Assembly (NCBI GenBank): GCA_046349315.1
Contig: JAXMCQ010000038.1
Coordinates: forward strand, 1-19,960
Source of the DNA: JAEUMG01 sp046349315
GTDB lineage: Bacteria; Pseudomonadota; Alphaproteobacteria; Rhizobiales; Aestuariivirgaceae
Direction: 5' to 3'
DNA length: 19,960 nucleotides
Made by a program: the position numbers and the translations under genes. Each line of letters begins with the position of its first letter. Within the stretch, counting starts at the first letter, position 1. This document shows, piece by piece, positions 7,293 to 14,533 of this stretch. Under the pieces are notes generated by a model that was given only the letters and a program-made list of their open reading frames with translations, did no database searches and was not told the origin of the DNA.

Positions 7293-8564
7293 CTAGCGCC
7301 AGTCACGGCGTGCGTACCAGCGCATGGCGTAGGGCACGAACCAAGGATTGCCGCGATAGAGGGGAATGGCTTCGAACGGCCGCTGCCAGAACACCGATCG
7401 AGCTTCCCCTCGCCCAAGCAGCCGGCGCGCCAGGATGAGACCGAAATGAGTGCCCATCGGAACGCCGGCGAAGCAGTAGCCGACCGCATAGTGAATGCCG
7501 CCTTCCACCCCGATATGCGGGTAGAGATCGCGCGTGCCTGCACACCGCCCCGTCCAGCTATGGGCGAGCGCGACATCGCCAAGCTGCGGCAGCATGCGGC
7601 GAAGCTTCTGGCGCAACGCCTCGCCCATGCGGGTAAGATCGGCGCCGATGACGCCGGTATTTCCGCCAAACACGATGCGGCTGTCGTCCGGCGAGCGCCG
7701 GATGAAATCGACATCGAAGTTCCAGTCGATGAAGGTACGCTTTCCGGGCATCACCGCATCGAGCACCGAGGCGGGCAAGGGCTCGGTCGCGACCATATAG
7801 GCATCGAAGGGAACGACGCGGCGCTGCAGCCAGGTGAAGGCCGGTCCCGAATAGCCGTTCGTTGCGACGATCACGTCGCGTGCCGTCAGCCGGCCACGCG
7901 GTGTTGAGATCTCAAACCCGTCGGCCTCGCGCCGGATGCCCTCAACCGGCGTATGCGAAAGAACCGTGACACCTGCCGCCAGTGCGCGGTTGAGGAGGCC
8001 TTGGTGATAGAGGCCGGGATGAAGCCCCGCCATGTCGGCAATGACGACGCCGCCGTGATAAAGATCGGTGGCGAACTCGCGATGCTGATCGGCGTGGGCG
8101 ACCGGCTGGTAGCTGTCGCCGAGATGCTGGGCGCGGAGGTCGAATTCGCGATTGAGCTGCTCGCGCTGGCCAGGCGATGCCGCCATGATATAGCGGCCTT
8201 GCATCGCGAAACCGCAGTCGATCTTCTCCTTGGCAATCAGCTCGGCAACCCCTTCGAAGGCCGCGCGCAGTTCCGTGTAGAGGGCCTTGGCGTAATCGAG
8301 GCCGTGCTTCTTGAGAAGCTCGCCGAATGAGTATTTGAAGGTGCGGCCGACATATCCGGCATTGCGCGAACTGGCCCCGATACCGGGCTCTCCGGCCTCG
8401 AAGACGACAACCGAGCGGCCGCCCCGGGCAAGTTCCATGGCCGCGACCAATCCGGTGATGCCGGAGCCGACAATCGCAACATCGGCCCTGGCGGGTGATG
8501 GGAAAGATGGCGGTTCGGTCTTTGGTCGCGGCGCCGCCTGCCACCAATAGGGTTCGAGGATCAC
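7293..8564 (-). CDS. FAD-dependent amine/amino-acid oxidoreductase, DAO family (gene 3 of operon)
   Basis: The protein (423 residues from the chosen start) is a D-amino-acid-oxidase-type flavoenzyme. The FAD-binding dinucleotide fold is VAIVGSGITGLVAAMEL at about 29-45, ending in VVVFEAG. ASSRNAGYVG follows, a pattern also seen in gamma-glutamylputrescine oxidase (PuuB/OrdL)-like enzymes. The C-terminal part contains the second FAD-contact region (WTGRCAGTRDLYPHIGV then GTHFG). Such enzymes oxidise primary or secondary amines or amino acids; the substrate is not determined. The GTG at 8564 was chosen because it overlaps the stop of the upstream gene as GTGA, with GAAGAAG just upstream. A TTG 33 nt further up is a less likely start. 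The gene ends the three-gene operon. Confidence 0.85.
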   Translation of the reverse strand: MILEPYWWQAAPRPKTEPPSFPSPARADVAIVGSGITGLVAAMELARGGRSVVVFEAGEPGIGASSRNAGYVGRTFKYSFGELLKKHGLDYAKALYTELRAAFEGVAELIAKEKIDCGFAMQGRYIMAASPGQREQLNREFDLRAQHLGDSYQPVAHADQHREFATDLYHGGVVIADMAGLHPGLYHQGLLNRALAAGVTVLSHTPVEGIRREADGFEISTPRGRLTARDVIVATNGYSGPAFTWLQRRVVPFDAYMVATEPLPASVLDAVMPGKRTFIDWNFDVDFIRRSPDDSRIVFGGNTGVIGADLTRMGEALRQKLRRMLPQLGDVALAHSWTGRCAGTRDLYPHIGVEGGIHYAVGYCFAGVPMGTHFGLILARRLLGRGEARSVFWQRPFEAIPLYRGNPWFVPYAMRWYARRDWR

Positions 8565-9511
8565 GACTTCTTCGCGGCCTTGTCGTGCTTCAGCCAACGA
8601 AAGAGTTCATCCGTGCGGGCCGCTATCAAGGCTTTGCCGTCGCGCTTCGACCAATCATAAACGCCACGGCCATTGCTCAAGCCGTTGGCGCCGGCAGCGG
8701 CGAGTTCGGCAATCTTGGCTGCAGGTTCGGGCGATGTGTCGAGGGCCGGAAGCAGGGAGCGGCCAAAGTGATACATCGTCTGGAGCCCCCCGACATCGGC
8801 CGACTCGAGCGGCCCGGTGACTGCGACGCGCCGCCCGAAACTGTATCGCACGACTGAATCGATGGCCGCAGCGCTTGCCGCACCCGACGCCCACAAAGCC
8901 CAGGCTTCGCGCAGCATGGCGAATTGCAGTCGATTGCCGATAAAGCCAGGTATCTCCTTGTCGATGATGGCCGGTTCCTTGCCCGCCGCGCGCAGTTCCT
9001 TGCACACCCAATTGACGACGTCAGGCGCAGTTTCAGGACCGGCACAAACCTCGACCAGGGGAATAAGCTGCGGCGGATACCAGAAATGCGTGGCGATGAC
9101 CCGCTCGCGATGCTTGACCTGGGCGACCAGGGCTGAGGCAGGCTGACCGCTCGAGGAGGCGAGGATTGCCGGTGGCGGACAGATCGCATCGAGCTTGCCG
9201 AAAATATCGAGCTTGAGCGCCAGATCTTCCGTCACCGCTTCAATGACCAATTGCGCAGGCGCCGCATCCTTCAGATCTTGCGACAAGGTAATGCGATCGA
9301 CGATCGCCGCAACGTCATCTTTTGCAATCAGCCCATGCTTGACGAATTCGGCAAGACTATCGGCAACCTTCTGGCGCGCCCGACCGAGGCTGTCCGCGCT
9401 CCGCCCGATCAACACGACGTGTTTGCCGGCCATGGCGAAAATCTGCGCGACGCCATGGCCGATGATGCCGTTGCCGATGACGGCGACGAGTTCGAGTTTA
9501 TCCGGAGTCAT
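8561..9511 (-). CDS. 3-hydroxyacyl-CoA dehydrogenase-like NAD-dependent dehydrogenase (gene 2 of operon)
   Basis: This 316-residue enzyme belongs to the 3-hydroxyacyl-CoA dehydrogenase superfamily. The NAD-binding fold starts at VAVIGNGIIGHG (about 9-20). Catalytic residues fit the family: SSSGQ near 119-123, His142 in THFWYPP (usually HFFNP), Glu154 in LVEV and Asn193 in GFIGNRLQ. The second (dimerisation) domain follows, and the length matches single-domain members. These enzymes oxidise a beta-hydroxyl group to a ketone with NAD+; the His-loop variant suggests the substrate may not be an ordinary fatty acyl-CoA. The ATG at 9511 overlaps the upstream stop as ATGA and has GAGGGAA before it, which rejects a 24-codon longer form. 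The two flanking flavoenzymes suggest a shared pathway for a hydroxylated amine or amino acid. Confidence 0.85.
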   Translation of the reverse strand: MTPDKLELVAVIGNGIIGHGVAQIFAMAGKHVVLIGRSADSLGRARQKVADSLAEFVKHGLIAKDDVAAIVDRITLSQDLKDAAPAQLVIEAVTEDLALKLDIFGKLDAICPPPAILASSSGQPASALVAQVKHRERVIATHFWYPPQLIPLVEVCAGPETAPDVVNWVCKELRAAGKEPAIIDKEIPGFIGNRLQFAMLREAWALWASGAASAAAIDSVVRYSFGRRVAVTGPLESADVGGLQTMYHFGRSLLPALDTSPEPAAKIAELAAAGANGLSNGRGVYDWSKRDGKALIAARTDELFRWLKHDKAAKKS

Positions 9512-10815
9512 GCGCGTTCCCTCGCTTCCTGGCGCGCTCGGGATTTTGCTTCGTCCATCCGATCGCGCAACTGCATCATCCAATATGAAGTCTGAACACC
9601 CAACCGGCCAAATGGACCACCTGCCCAGCGTGGCGCGAATGGCGCAAAGCGCCGATACTCGTCATCGCCTTCCGCGATGGCGCGCGCCAAGAGCATGCCG
9701 GCCATTGCCGTCGTGTTAAGCCCATGCCCGCCAAACGCCGTTGCGTACCACACACCCTCCTCAAGCTGGCCGATCAACGGCATCTTGTGGAGCGCATAAC
9801 CCATGAGTCCGGCCCATGCATAGTCGATCCCGGGATCGCCGAGCTGCGGATAGACCGACAGCATGTCGCCCTTCATCCGCAGCGCAAGCTGCGATGGTTC
9901 GCTCACCCGTGTCGTGATGCGGCCGCCCCACAGGATACGCCCGCCCTCGATAATGCGGTAATAATCGCCCGCGCGGCGCGTATCGGCAATCGCCGACCCG
10001 GTCAGGATCGCATCCTGGCGTAGCGGCTGGGTTACAGCGACATAGGTCGCAACCGGCAGTACCGCCCTTCCGATGCGCGGTAGAATTTCACGGTCGAGCG
10101 ACGACACGCAGACGATCGCATGCTGTGCCTTTACCGTTCCGCGCGGCGTCGTGACGACCGAAACGACACCATCGCGCGTGAGCGAGAGCGCCGGCGTTTC
10201 CTCGTAAAGCCTTGCGCCCGCCTGCTCGGCCTCGCGCGCCAAGGCGAGTGCATAACGCAAGGGATGAATATGAAAGGCAGCAGCATCGCGCACACTCTGA
10301 TAGTAGCGCTGCGACCTGAGCACCAAGCGCGTCTGCTCTGTGGTGAGTAGCGAAACCGGATGCGCGTAGTCGCGGCCCATCGTCTCCGCCCATTTGGCCG
10401 CGCCGATCGGATCATCGTGCCGTATGGCCACGATCCAGCCATCACCCATTTTGAGTGAAGGATCGATCCGCGCAATTGACTGGCGCACGAATTCAGTACC
10501 CTCGTCGGAAAGCTTGTAGAGAGCCTTCGCCGCATCAAGCCCAAGGCGAACAGCCAAGTCCGCCGCACCAAGTGCGAAGCCGCTCGAAACGAACCCGCCA
10601 TTACGCCCGGATGCCGCCCAAGCCAGTCGCTTCGCTTCGAGCAGAACGACGCTCTTCCCTGCCCGCGCCAATTGCTGCGCCGTGGTAAGGCCCGCAAGCC
10701 CACCGCCGATGATGCAGACATCGCATTGCATGTCTTGAGTGAGTGAGGGCCGCGTTGGTCCGCGCTCCGCAGTGGCCTCATACCAAGTTTCGAATTTCTT
10801 AATTTCTTGTGTCAT
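9508..10815 (-). CDS. FAD-dependent oxidoreductase, DAO family (gene 1 of operon)
   Basis: The 435-residue flavoenzyme starts with ETWYEATA, then has the FAD-binding motif CIIGGGLAGLTTAQQLA at about 34-50 ending in VVLLEA, and AASGRNGGFVSSGF, characteristic of the PuuB/OrdL-like branch of the DAO family. The C-terminal region has WAGLMGYALHKMPLIG and FGGHGLNTT, the typical second FAD-binding block. It is expected to oxidise an amine or N-substituted amino acid. It is only distantly similar to the third gene of the operon, so the two oxidases probably handle different steps or substrates. ATG 10815 is preceded by AAGG at a 6-nt spacing; an ATG at 10836 is an alternative start. The promoter should lie in the 92 bp shared with the divergent lipoprotein gene. 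Confidence 0.85.
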   Translation of the reverse strand: MTQEIKKFETWYEATAERGPTRPSLTQDMQCDVCIIGGGLAGLTTAQQLARAGKSVVLLEAKRLAWAASGRNGGFVSSGFALGAADLAVRLGLDAAKALYKLSDEGTEFVRQSIARIDPSLKMGDGWIVAIRHDDPIGAAKWAETMGRDYAHPVSLLTTEQTRLVLRSQRYYQSVRDAAAFHIHPLRYALALAREAEQAGARLYEETPALSLTRDGVVSVVTTPRGTVKAQHAIVCVSSLDREILPRIGRAVLPVATYVAVTQPLRQDAILTGSAIADTRRAGDYYRIIEGGRILWGGRITTRVSEPSQLALRMKGDMLSVYPQLGDPGIDYAWAGLMGYALHKMPLIGQLEEGVWYATAFGGHGLNTTAMAGMLLARAIAEGDDEYRRFAPFAPRWAGGPFGRLGVQTSYWMMQLRDRMDEAKSRARQEARERA

Positions 10816-10907
10816 TTCAAGCCTTAATCCGCGCATCAACCTTAACCCAAAATTAGCCGAAACACGTCAATTTGAGACAGATTTGTCAGTCGGCGGTTGG
10901 ACACGAA
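10816..10907. promoter_or_regulatory. Divergent intergenic region between catabolic operon and Slam locus
   Basis: This 92-bp, AT-richer spacer must hold start signals for both directions. It contains TTAACCCAAAATTAG (10842-10856), which resembles the CtrA recognition pattern TTAA-N7-TTAA with one mismatch, and a small dyad GACA-GATT-TGTC (10876-10887). Neither can be assigned to a regulator from the sequence alone. No Fur box or Irr/ICE-like element was seen, which weakens a simple iron-regulation model for the lipoprotein. Confidence 0.35.
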
Positions 10908-12197
10908 ATGCGCATTCCTTTTCTCCTAGCAATGGCAACCGCCTGCGTGGTGCTTGCCGGCTGCAATACCGGCGGTGGCGAAGCCGGCCACACGGCGTCC
11001 CTCGATCTTTGCGGCCTAGCCTGCCCCGACAATGGCGGCGGCAGCAGCGGTAGCAGCGGCAGCAGCGGTAGCAGCGGCAGCAGCGGCAGCAGTGGTAGCA
11101 GTGGAAGCAGCGGCAGCAGTGGAAGCAGCGGCAGCAGCAGCGGCGGCGGAAATGGGACGGGCGGCAACACCAAACTCAATGGCGGCGACACAACCATTGC
11201 ACTCGAAGGCGGCGCGCTTGTCTCGCCCAGCGGCGGCTCCTATTCGAAACTGACCACCACCCAGAATCCCAAAACCGCGACTTTCCAGATCGACACCGAG
11301 CAGAAGGGCGGTGCCGAGTGGAATGAGGCCGTTCCGATGGCTGAATTCCCGGCCGGCACCAACTTGCCGAGCTTGTTCTCAGTGGCCAATGGATTTGATC
11401 CCACCATCCATCCGGACAATTTGAACGCCGCCTCCTACACGGAATATCGCAACATCAGCGCGACCGCCGGCGGCACCGACGAAGTCCTGCAGGTCTGGAA
11501 TTTCTCCGACAGCTACGTCACGCAATACCGCAGTGTCGGCACGGGTGGCGAGGCGGCACAGCAGGCCTTTTCCTTCGGCGGCACGAAAACGCCGACCTCC
11601 GAGATGCCGACGTCCGCCACTGCGACCTACAGCGGTGCCTATGGCGCGACCGTCAAGGCGTGGAACTGGGTTCCTCCGGATACCGTCGATGCCGATGTCG
11701 GCCTAATCGATCCGAACGGCCTCTTCATGGTCAACGGCCTGGCGGACATCACAGCCGACTTCGGCGCCGCAACCATCAACGGTACGCTCACGCCGACATC
11801 GTGGAAATTCGCCAGCGGCGATAACTTCTACTACTACGACGTGCCGGACAACGCGCTCTACACCCGCAATGCCGACAACACCGCGAACTACGTAACCCAG
11901 GGCCAGGTTGTTCCGGGCTACTTCAAAACCCAGACCACTCTCTCAGGCTCGATTGCCGGCAACACCTATTCCGGCAAGGCGACGATGGGAGACAGCTTCG
12001 TGAGCGGAGACAACCCGATGTATGGCGCCTTCTTTGGCACCGGCGCCAGAGAAACCACCGGCATCTTCAGCGTTCTTGGCGTATCGCCCCAACCGATCGG
12101 CGGTGAATATCCGATCAATGACGATCGCCGCGGCTATGTCCAACAGAGTGGCGTGTTCAATGCCAAGTGCCAGGCCGGTGGCGCGTGCACGCCCTAA
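10908..12197 (+). CDS. TbpB-like surface lipoprotein, predicted Slam substrate
   Basis: The 429-residue product begins with a lipoprotein signal peptide whose lipobox is LAGC; Cys19 is the predicted lipidation site and +2 Asn permits outer-membrane sorting. A short Gly-rich segment with Cys35 and Cys39 leads into a Gly/Ser tether (about residues 43-81). The remaining ~345 residues are beta-rich. The segment near 372-387, YGAFFGTGARETTGIF, matches the closing hairpin signature of TbpB/HpuA/HphA-type barrels (GxFFGxxAxExxGxF), and NGTLTPTSWKF upstream fits a barrel strand. One handle-plus-barrel lobe appears present rather than the two of TbpB. C-terminal Cys421 and Cys427 may form a disulfide. 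The Slam gene directly downstream supports export to the cell surface. ATG 10908 gives the correct signal peptide. The ligand is unknown. Confidence 0.8.
   Translation: MRIPFLLAMATACVVLAGCNTGGGEAGHTASLDLCGLACPDNGGGSSGSSGSSGSSGSSGSSGSSGSSGSSGSSGSSSGGGNGTGGNTKLNGGDTTIALEGGALVSPSGGSYSKLTTTQNPKTATFQIDTEQKGGAEWNEAVPMAEFPAGTNLPSLFSVANGFDPTIHPDNLNAASYTEYRNISATAGGTDEVLQVWNFSDSYVTQYRSVGTGGEAAQQAFSFGGTKTPTSEMPTSATATYSGAYGATVKAWNWVPPDTVDADVGLIDPNGLFMVNGLADITADFGAATINGTLTPTSWKFASGDNFYYYDVPDNALYTRNADNTANYVTQGQVVPGYFKTQTTLSGSIAGNTYSGKATMGDSFVSGDNPMYGAFFGTGARETTGIFSVLGVSPQPIGGEYPINDDRRGYVQQSGVFNAKCQAGGACTP
11043..11150 (+). repeat. 9-bp tandem repeat encoding a Ser-Ser-Gly tether
   Basis: Ten consecutive 9-bp units (AGC AGC GGN with Ser/Gly codon variants) run from 11043 to 11132 and encode (SSG)x10; they are followed by codons for SSSGGG up to 11150. 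Because each unit is a whole number of codons, unit gain or loss would change tether length without shifting frame. The tether lies between the lipid anchor and the folded domain. Confidence 0.95.
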
Positions 12198-12199
12198 GA

Positions 12200-13612
12200 G
12201 TGCCTTTGATTGCAGATCTTGGGCGCGTCGCGAGGCGCGCCCTTTATTGCGCGCTCCTTGCCCTCGCCCTGATCGGCCACGGCAGCAGTTCGAGCTTCGC
12301 TTCCGCACAGCCGACCGAGGAGCAGATCACCGCCTATGAGTCGATGAACGAGGCGCAGCGTGTGAAGCTCCTGATCGAACTCACCAAGCGCGATAATCCC
12401 GACCTCGCCGAATATCTCCTCAAGACCTATCCGCTGACCGGTGAATATGCTGAGAACCGCACGCTCTTCATCGAGGGCATGATATTCAAGGCGCGACAGC
12501 AATATGCGGCCGCCGCCAAGAAGTTTCGTGCCGCCCTCGCCGATGACCCAACGCTCACTCTTGTCCGCGCCGAGCTCGCCGAAACCCTCTACCTGATGGG
12601 CGACGACGACAGCGCCAAGCACCATCTCGATCTTCTGCTCGGCGTGGCGCCGACCGCCGATCAGGCACGCGACATCGAATCCTTTATCCAGGCAATCGAC
12701 GCACGCCGGCCCTTCACCCTCAATGCGTATGTGTCGGTCGCGCCTTCGACCAACATCAACAACGGCACCAAGAACAACATCATCTACATCGACGGCCTGC
12801 CTTTCTACATCGATAGCCAGAGCAAGCAGAAGAGCGGTGTCGGCATCGCGGCCGGCTTCAATGCCGGCTACAGCAAGCGGCTCGATGAGTTCATGACGGC
12901 CGTCGTCGCCGGCGGCGCCAACGTCACGCTCTATGGCGAGAGCAAATACAACCAGTACCTGATCAACCAGGTGGCCGAACTGCGCCTCGACACCGACGCC
13001 GGATATCTCGGATTAGGCGCGATCGCATCCCAGCAACTCTATGGCGACCTCGTAAGCGAGGAGACCTTTCCCGATCTCACCGGAAGCATCTCAAGCTATT
13101 CCGTGGGCCCGCGTGTCAGTCTTTTCCACCACTTCGCGCAAGACCTCGCCTTCAATGGCGACATCATCGTCCAGCGTCAGGAATTTGCCGATCGCTCCTA
13201 TCAGAACGCCTGGAACACCACTGTCGACGGCAAGCTCAACAAGATCTTCGCAACCGACCTGAGCGGCTATGTATCGGGCTATATTCAGCGCAATCAGACG
13301 GGAGACCGCGAAGACCTGGATTATTGGGCCTACTTCGGAGGCGCCGGCGTCTACAAGGAAATGACCTGGGGCATCACCGCGACCGCCGACCTGGAACTGG
13401 GCCGCACGATGTATGACGGCAATTTTCCGCTGATGGGCGAGTCCAGGAAAGACTGGCAATTTGACGCCACGATCAGCCTGTGGAAGCGCGACTGGAATCT
13501 GTGGGGGGTCGCCCCGGTCATCGAATACAGCTTCACTTACAACAATTCGAACGTCGCCTTTTACGAATATACCGACAATACGATCGATTTGCGCCTGACC
13601 AAGCAGTTCTAG
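12200..13612 (+). CDS. slam: Slam-type surface lipoprotein assembly modifier (outer-membrane translocator)
   Basis: The ~470-residue protein has a signal peptide (basic start, hydrophobic ALYCALLALALIG, cleavage near ASA-QP). A periplasmic helical domain with TPR-like repeats follows at about 60-165 (for example LVRAELAETLYLMGDDDSAK). From about 171 to the C-terminal Phe470 there is a beta-barrel of alternating strands (NAYVSVAPSTNINNGT at its start, IDLRLTKQF at its end). This domain order, length and the barrel entrance motif match the Slam/DUF560 family, which moves surface lipoproteins across the outer membrane (called type XI secretion by some authors). Several GTG starts are possible (12167, 12185, 12200); 12200 lies 2 nt after the lipoprotein stop and gives a compact signal peptide, so the two genes are probably translationally coupled. 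Confidence 0.85.
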   Translation: MPLIADLGRVARRALYCALLALALIGHGSSSSFASAQPTEEQITAYESMNEAQRVKLLIELTKRDNPDLAEYLLKTYPLTGEYAENRTLFIEGMIFKARQQYAAAAKKFRAALADDPTLTLVRAELAETLYLMGDDDSAKHHLDLLLGVAPTADQARDIESFIQAIDARRPFTLNAYVSVAPSTNINNGTKNNIIYIDGLPFYIDSQSKQKSGVGIAAGFNAGYSKRLDEFMTAVVAGGANVTLYGESKYNQYLINQVAELRLDTDAGYLGLGAIASQQLYGDLVSEETFPDLTGSISSYSVGPRVSLFHHFAQDLAFNGDIIVQRQEFADRSYQNAWNTTVDGKLNKIFATDLSGYVSGYIQRNQTGDREDLDYWAYFGGAGVYKEMTWGITATADLELGRTMYDGNFPLMGESRKDWQFDATISLWKRDWNLWGVAPVIEYSFTYNNSNVAFYEYTDNTIDLRLTKQF

Positions 13613-13656
13613 CGGACATTGCTTCCGGAGGCGCCCTTCGGCTATTGAACCCGCCC

Positions 13657-14517
13657 ATGCGCTTCGCCTCCGCCAAAGACTTCCTCGCCTGGCCGTCCAA
13701 GGCCGTTACCATCTTCGGCATGTCCGGGGTGGGCAAGACGACGCTTGCCCGGCTGCTGCAGCGCGGCGACTGGTTCCAGTATTCCGTGGATTACCGTATT
13801 GGCACCCGCTACATGGGCGAGCACATCGTCGATAATTTCAAGCGCGAGGCGATGAAGGTGCCGTTCCTGCGGCAGCTTTTGCTTTCGGATTCGATCTATA
13901 TCTGCTCGAACATCACCTTCGAAAACCTGAGCCCGCTCTCGACCTATCTCGGCAAACCAGGCGATCCGGCCAAAGGCGGCATTCCGTTCGCCGAGTACAA
14001 GCATCGTCAGAACCAGCACCGCGAGGCCGAAATCGGCGCCTTGCGCGATGTCCCGGAATTCATCGAAAAATCCCGCGAGATTTACCAGTATCAGAACTTT
14101 GTCTGCGATTCCGGCGGCAGCCTCTGCGAAGTCGTCGATCCCGATGATCCGAACGATCCGGTGTTGCGCACCCTCGCCGACCACAGCCTTTTACTTTATA
14201 TCGAGGGCAATCCTGCGCATACGCGCATGCTGGTCGAGCGCTTCCGGCAGAATCCGAAGCCCATGTACTACCAGCCGCAATTCCTCGACGCCAAATGGGC
14301 GGAATATCTCGAACGCAACCGGATCACAGATCCCGAAACCGTTGATCCAGACGATTTCGCGGTCTGGGGGTTCGAGCAATTGCTGCACCACCGCATTCCG
14401 CTCTACCAGGCGATTGCCCGCAATTTCGGCTATAGCGTCAAGATGGAAGAAATACCGGCGATCGACAGCGAGGCGGCCTTTTTGGATCTCGTCTCCCAGG
14501 CCATCGAGCGGCACTAG
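13657..14517 (+). CDS. P-loop ATPase of unknown function, upstream of metA
   Basis: This 286-residue protein carries a clear Walker A motif, GMSGVGKTTLA (Gly21-Thr28 as core), close to its N-terminus, and a later hydrophobic segment ending in acid-rich residues (SLLLYIEGN). It has no signal peptide or membrane segment. The fold suggests a small nucleotide-binding or kinase-like protein, but I do not recognise a characterised family and assign no function. ATG 13657 gives a start just before the P-loop domain, though no good ribosome site precedes it; a TTG at 13645 behind GGAGG is an alternative. It ends 16 bp before metA on the same strand, so it is probably co-transcribed with it, which hints at a role tied to methionine synthesis or its control. 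Confidence 0.7.
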   Translation: MRFASAKDFLAWPSKAVTIFGMSGVGKTTLARLLQRGDWFQYSVDYRIGTRYMGEHIVDNFKREAMKVPFLRQLLLSDSIYICSNITFENLSPLSTYLGKPGDPAKGGIPFAEYKHRQNQHREAEIGALRDVPEFIEKSREIYQYQNFVCDSGGSLCEVVDPDDPNDPVLRTLADHSLLLYIEGNPAHTRMLVERFRQNPKPMYYQPQFLDAKWAEYLERNRITDPETVDPDDFAVWGFEQLLHHRIPLYQAIARNFGYSVKMEEIPAIDSEAAFLDLVSQAIERH

Positions 14518-14533
14518 TTAACGAGTAAAGCCC

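Noticed and set aside
10886..11197. Leucine/proline-rich minus-strand frame opposite the Gly/Ser repeat
   Set aside because: Its composition is only the complement of the (SSG) repeat and it has no independent coding evidence.
10908..13612. Recent horizontal transfer of the Slam pair
   Set aside because: No integrase, tRNA or direct repeat borders it, and GC and codon use look similar to the neighbours by eye; only a compositional calculation could reopen this.
14518..14533. Possible SAM-II or other methionine riboswitch in front of metA
   Set aside because: Only 16 bp separate the ATPase stop from the metA ATG, too short for any known SAM riboswitch, and the 44 bp before the ATPase gene show no matching fold.
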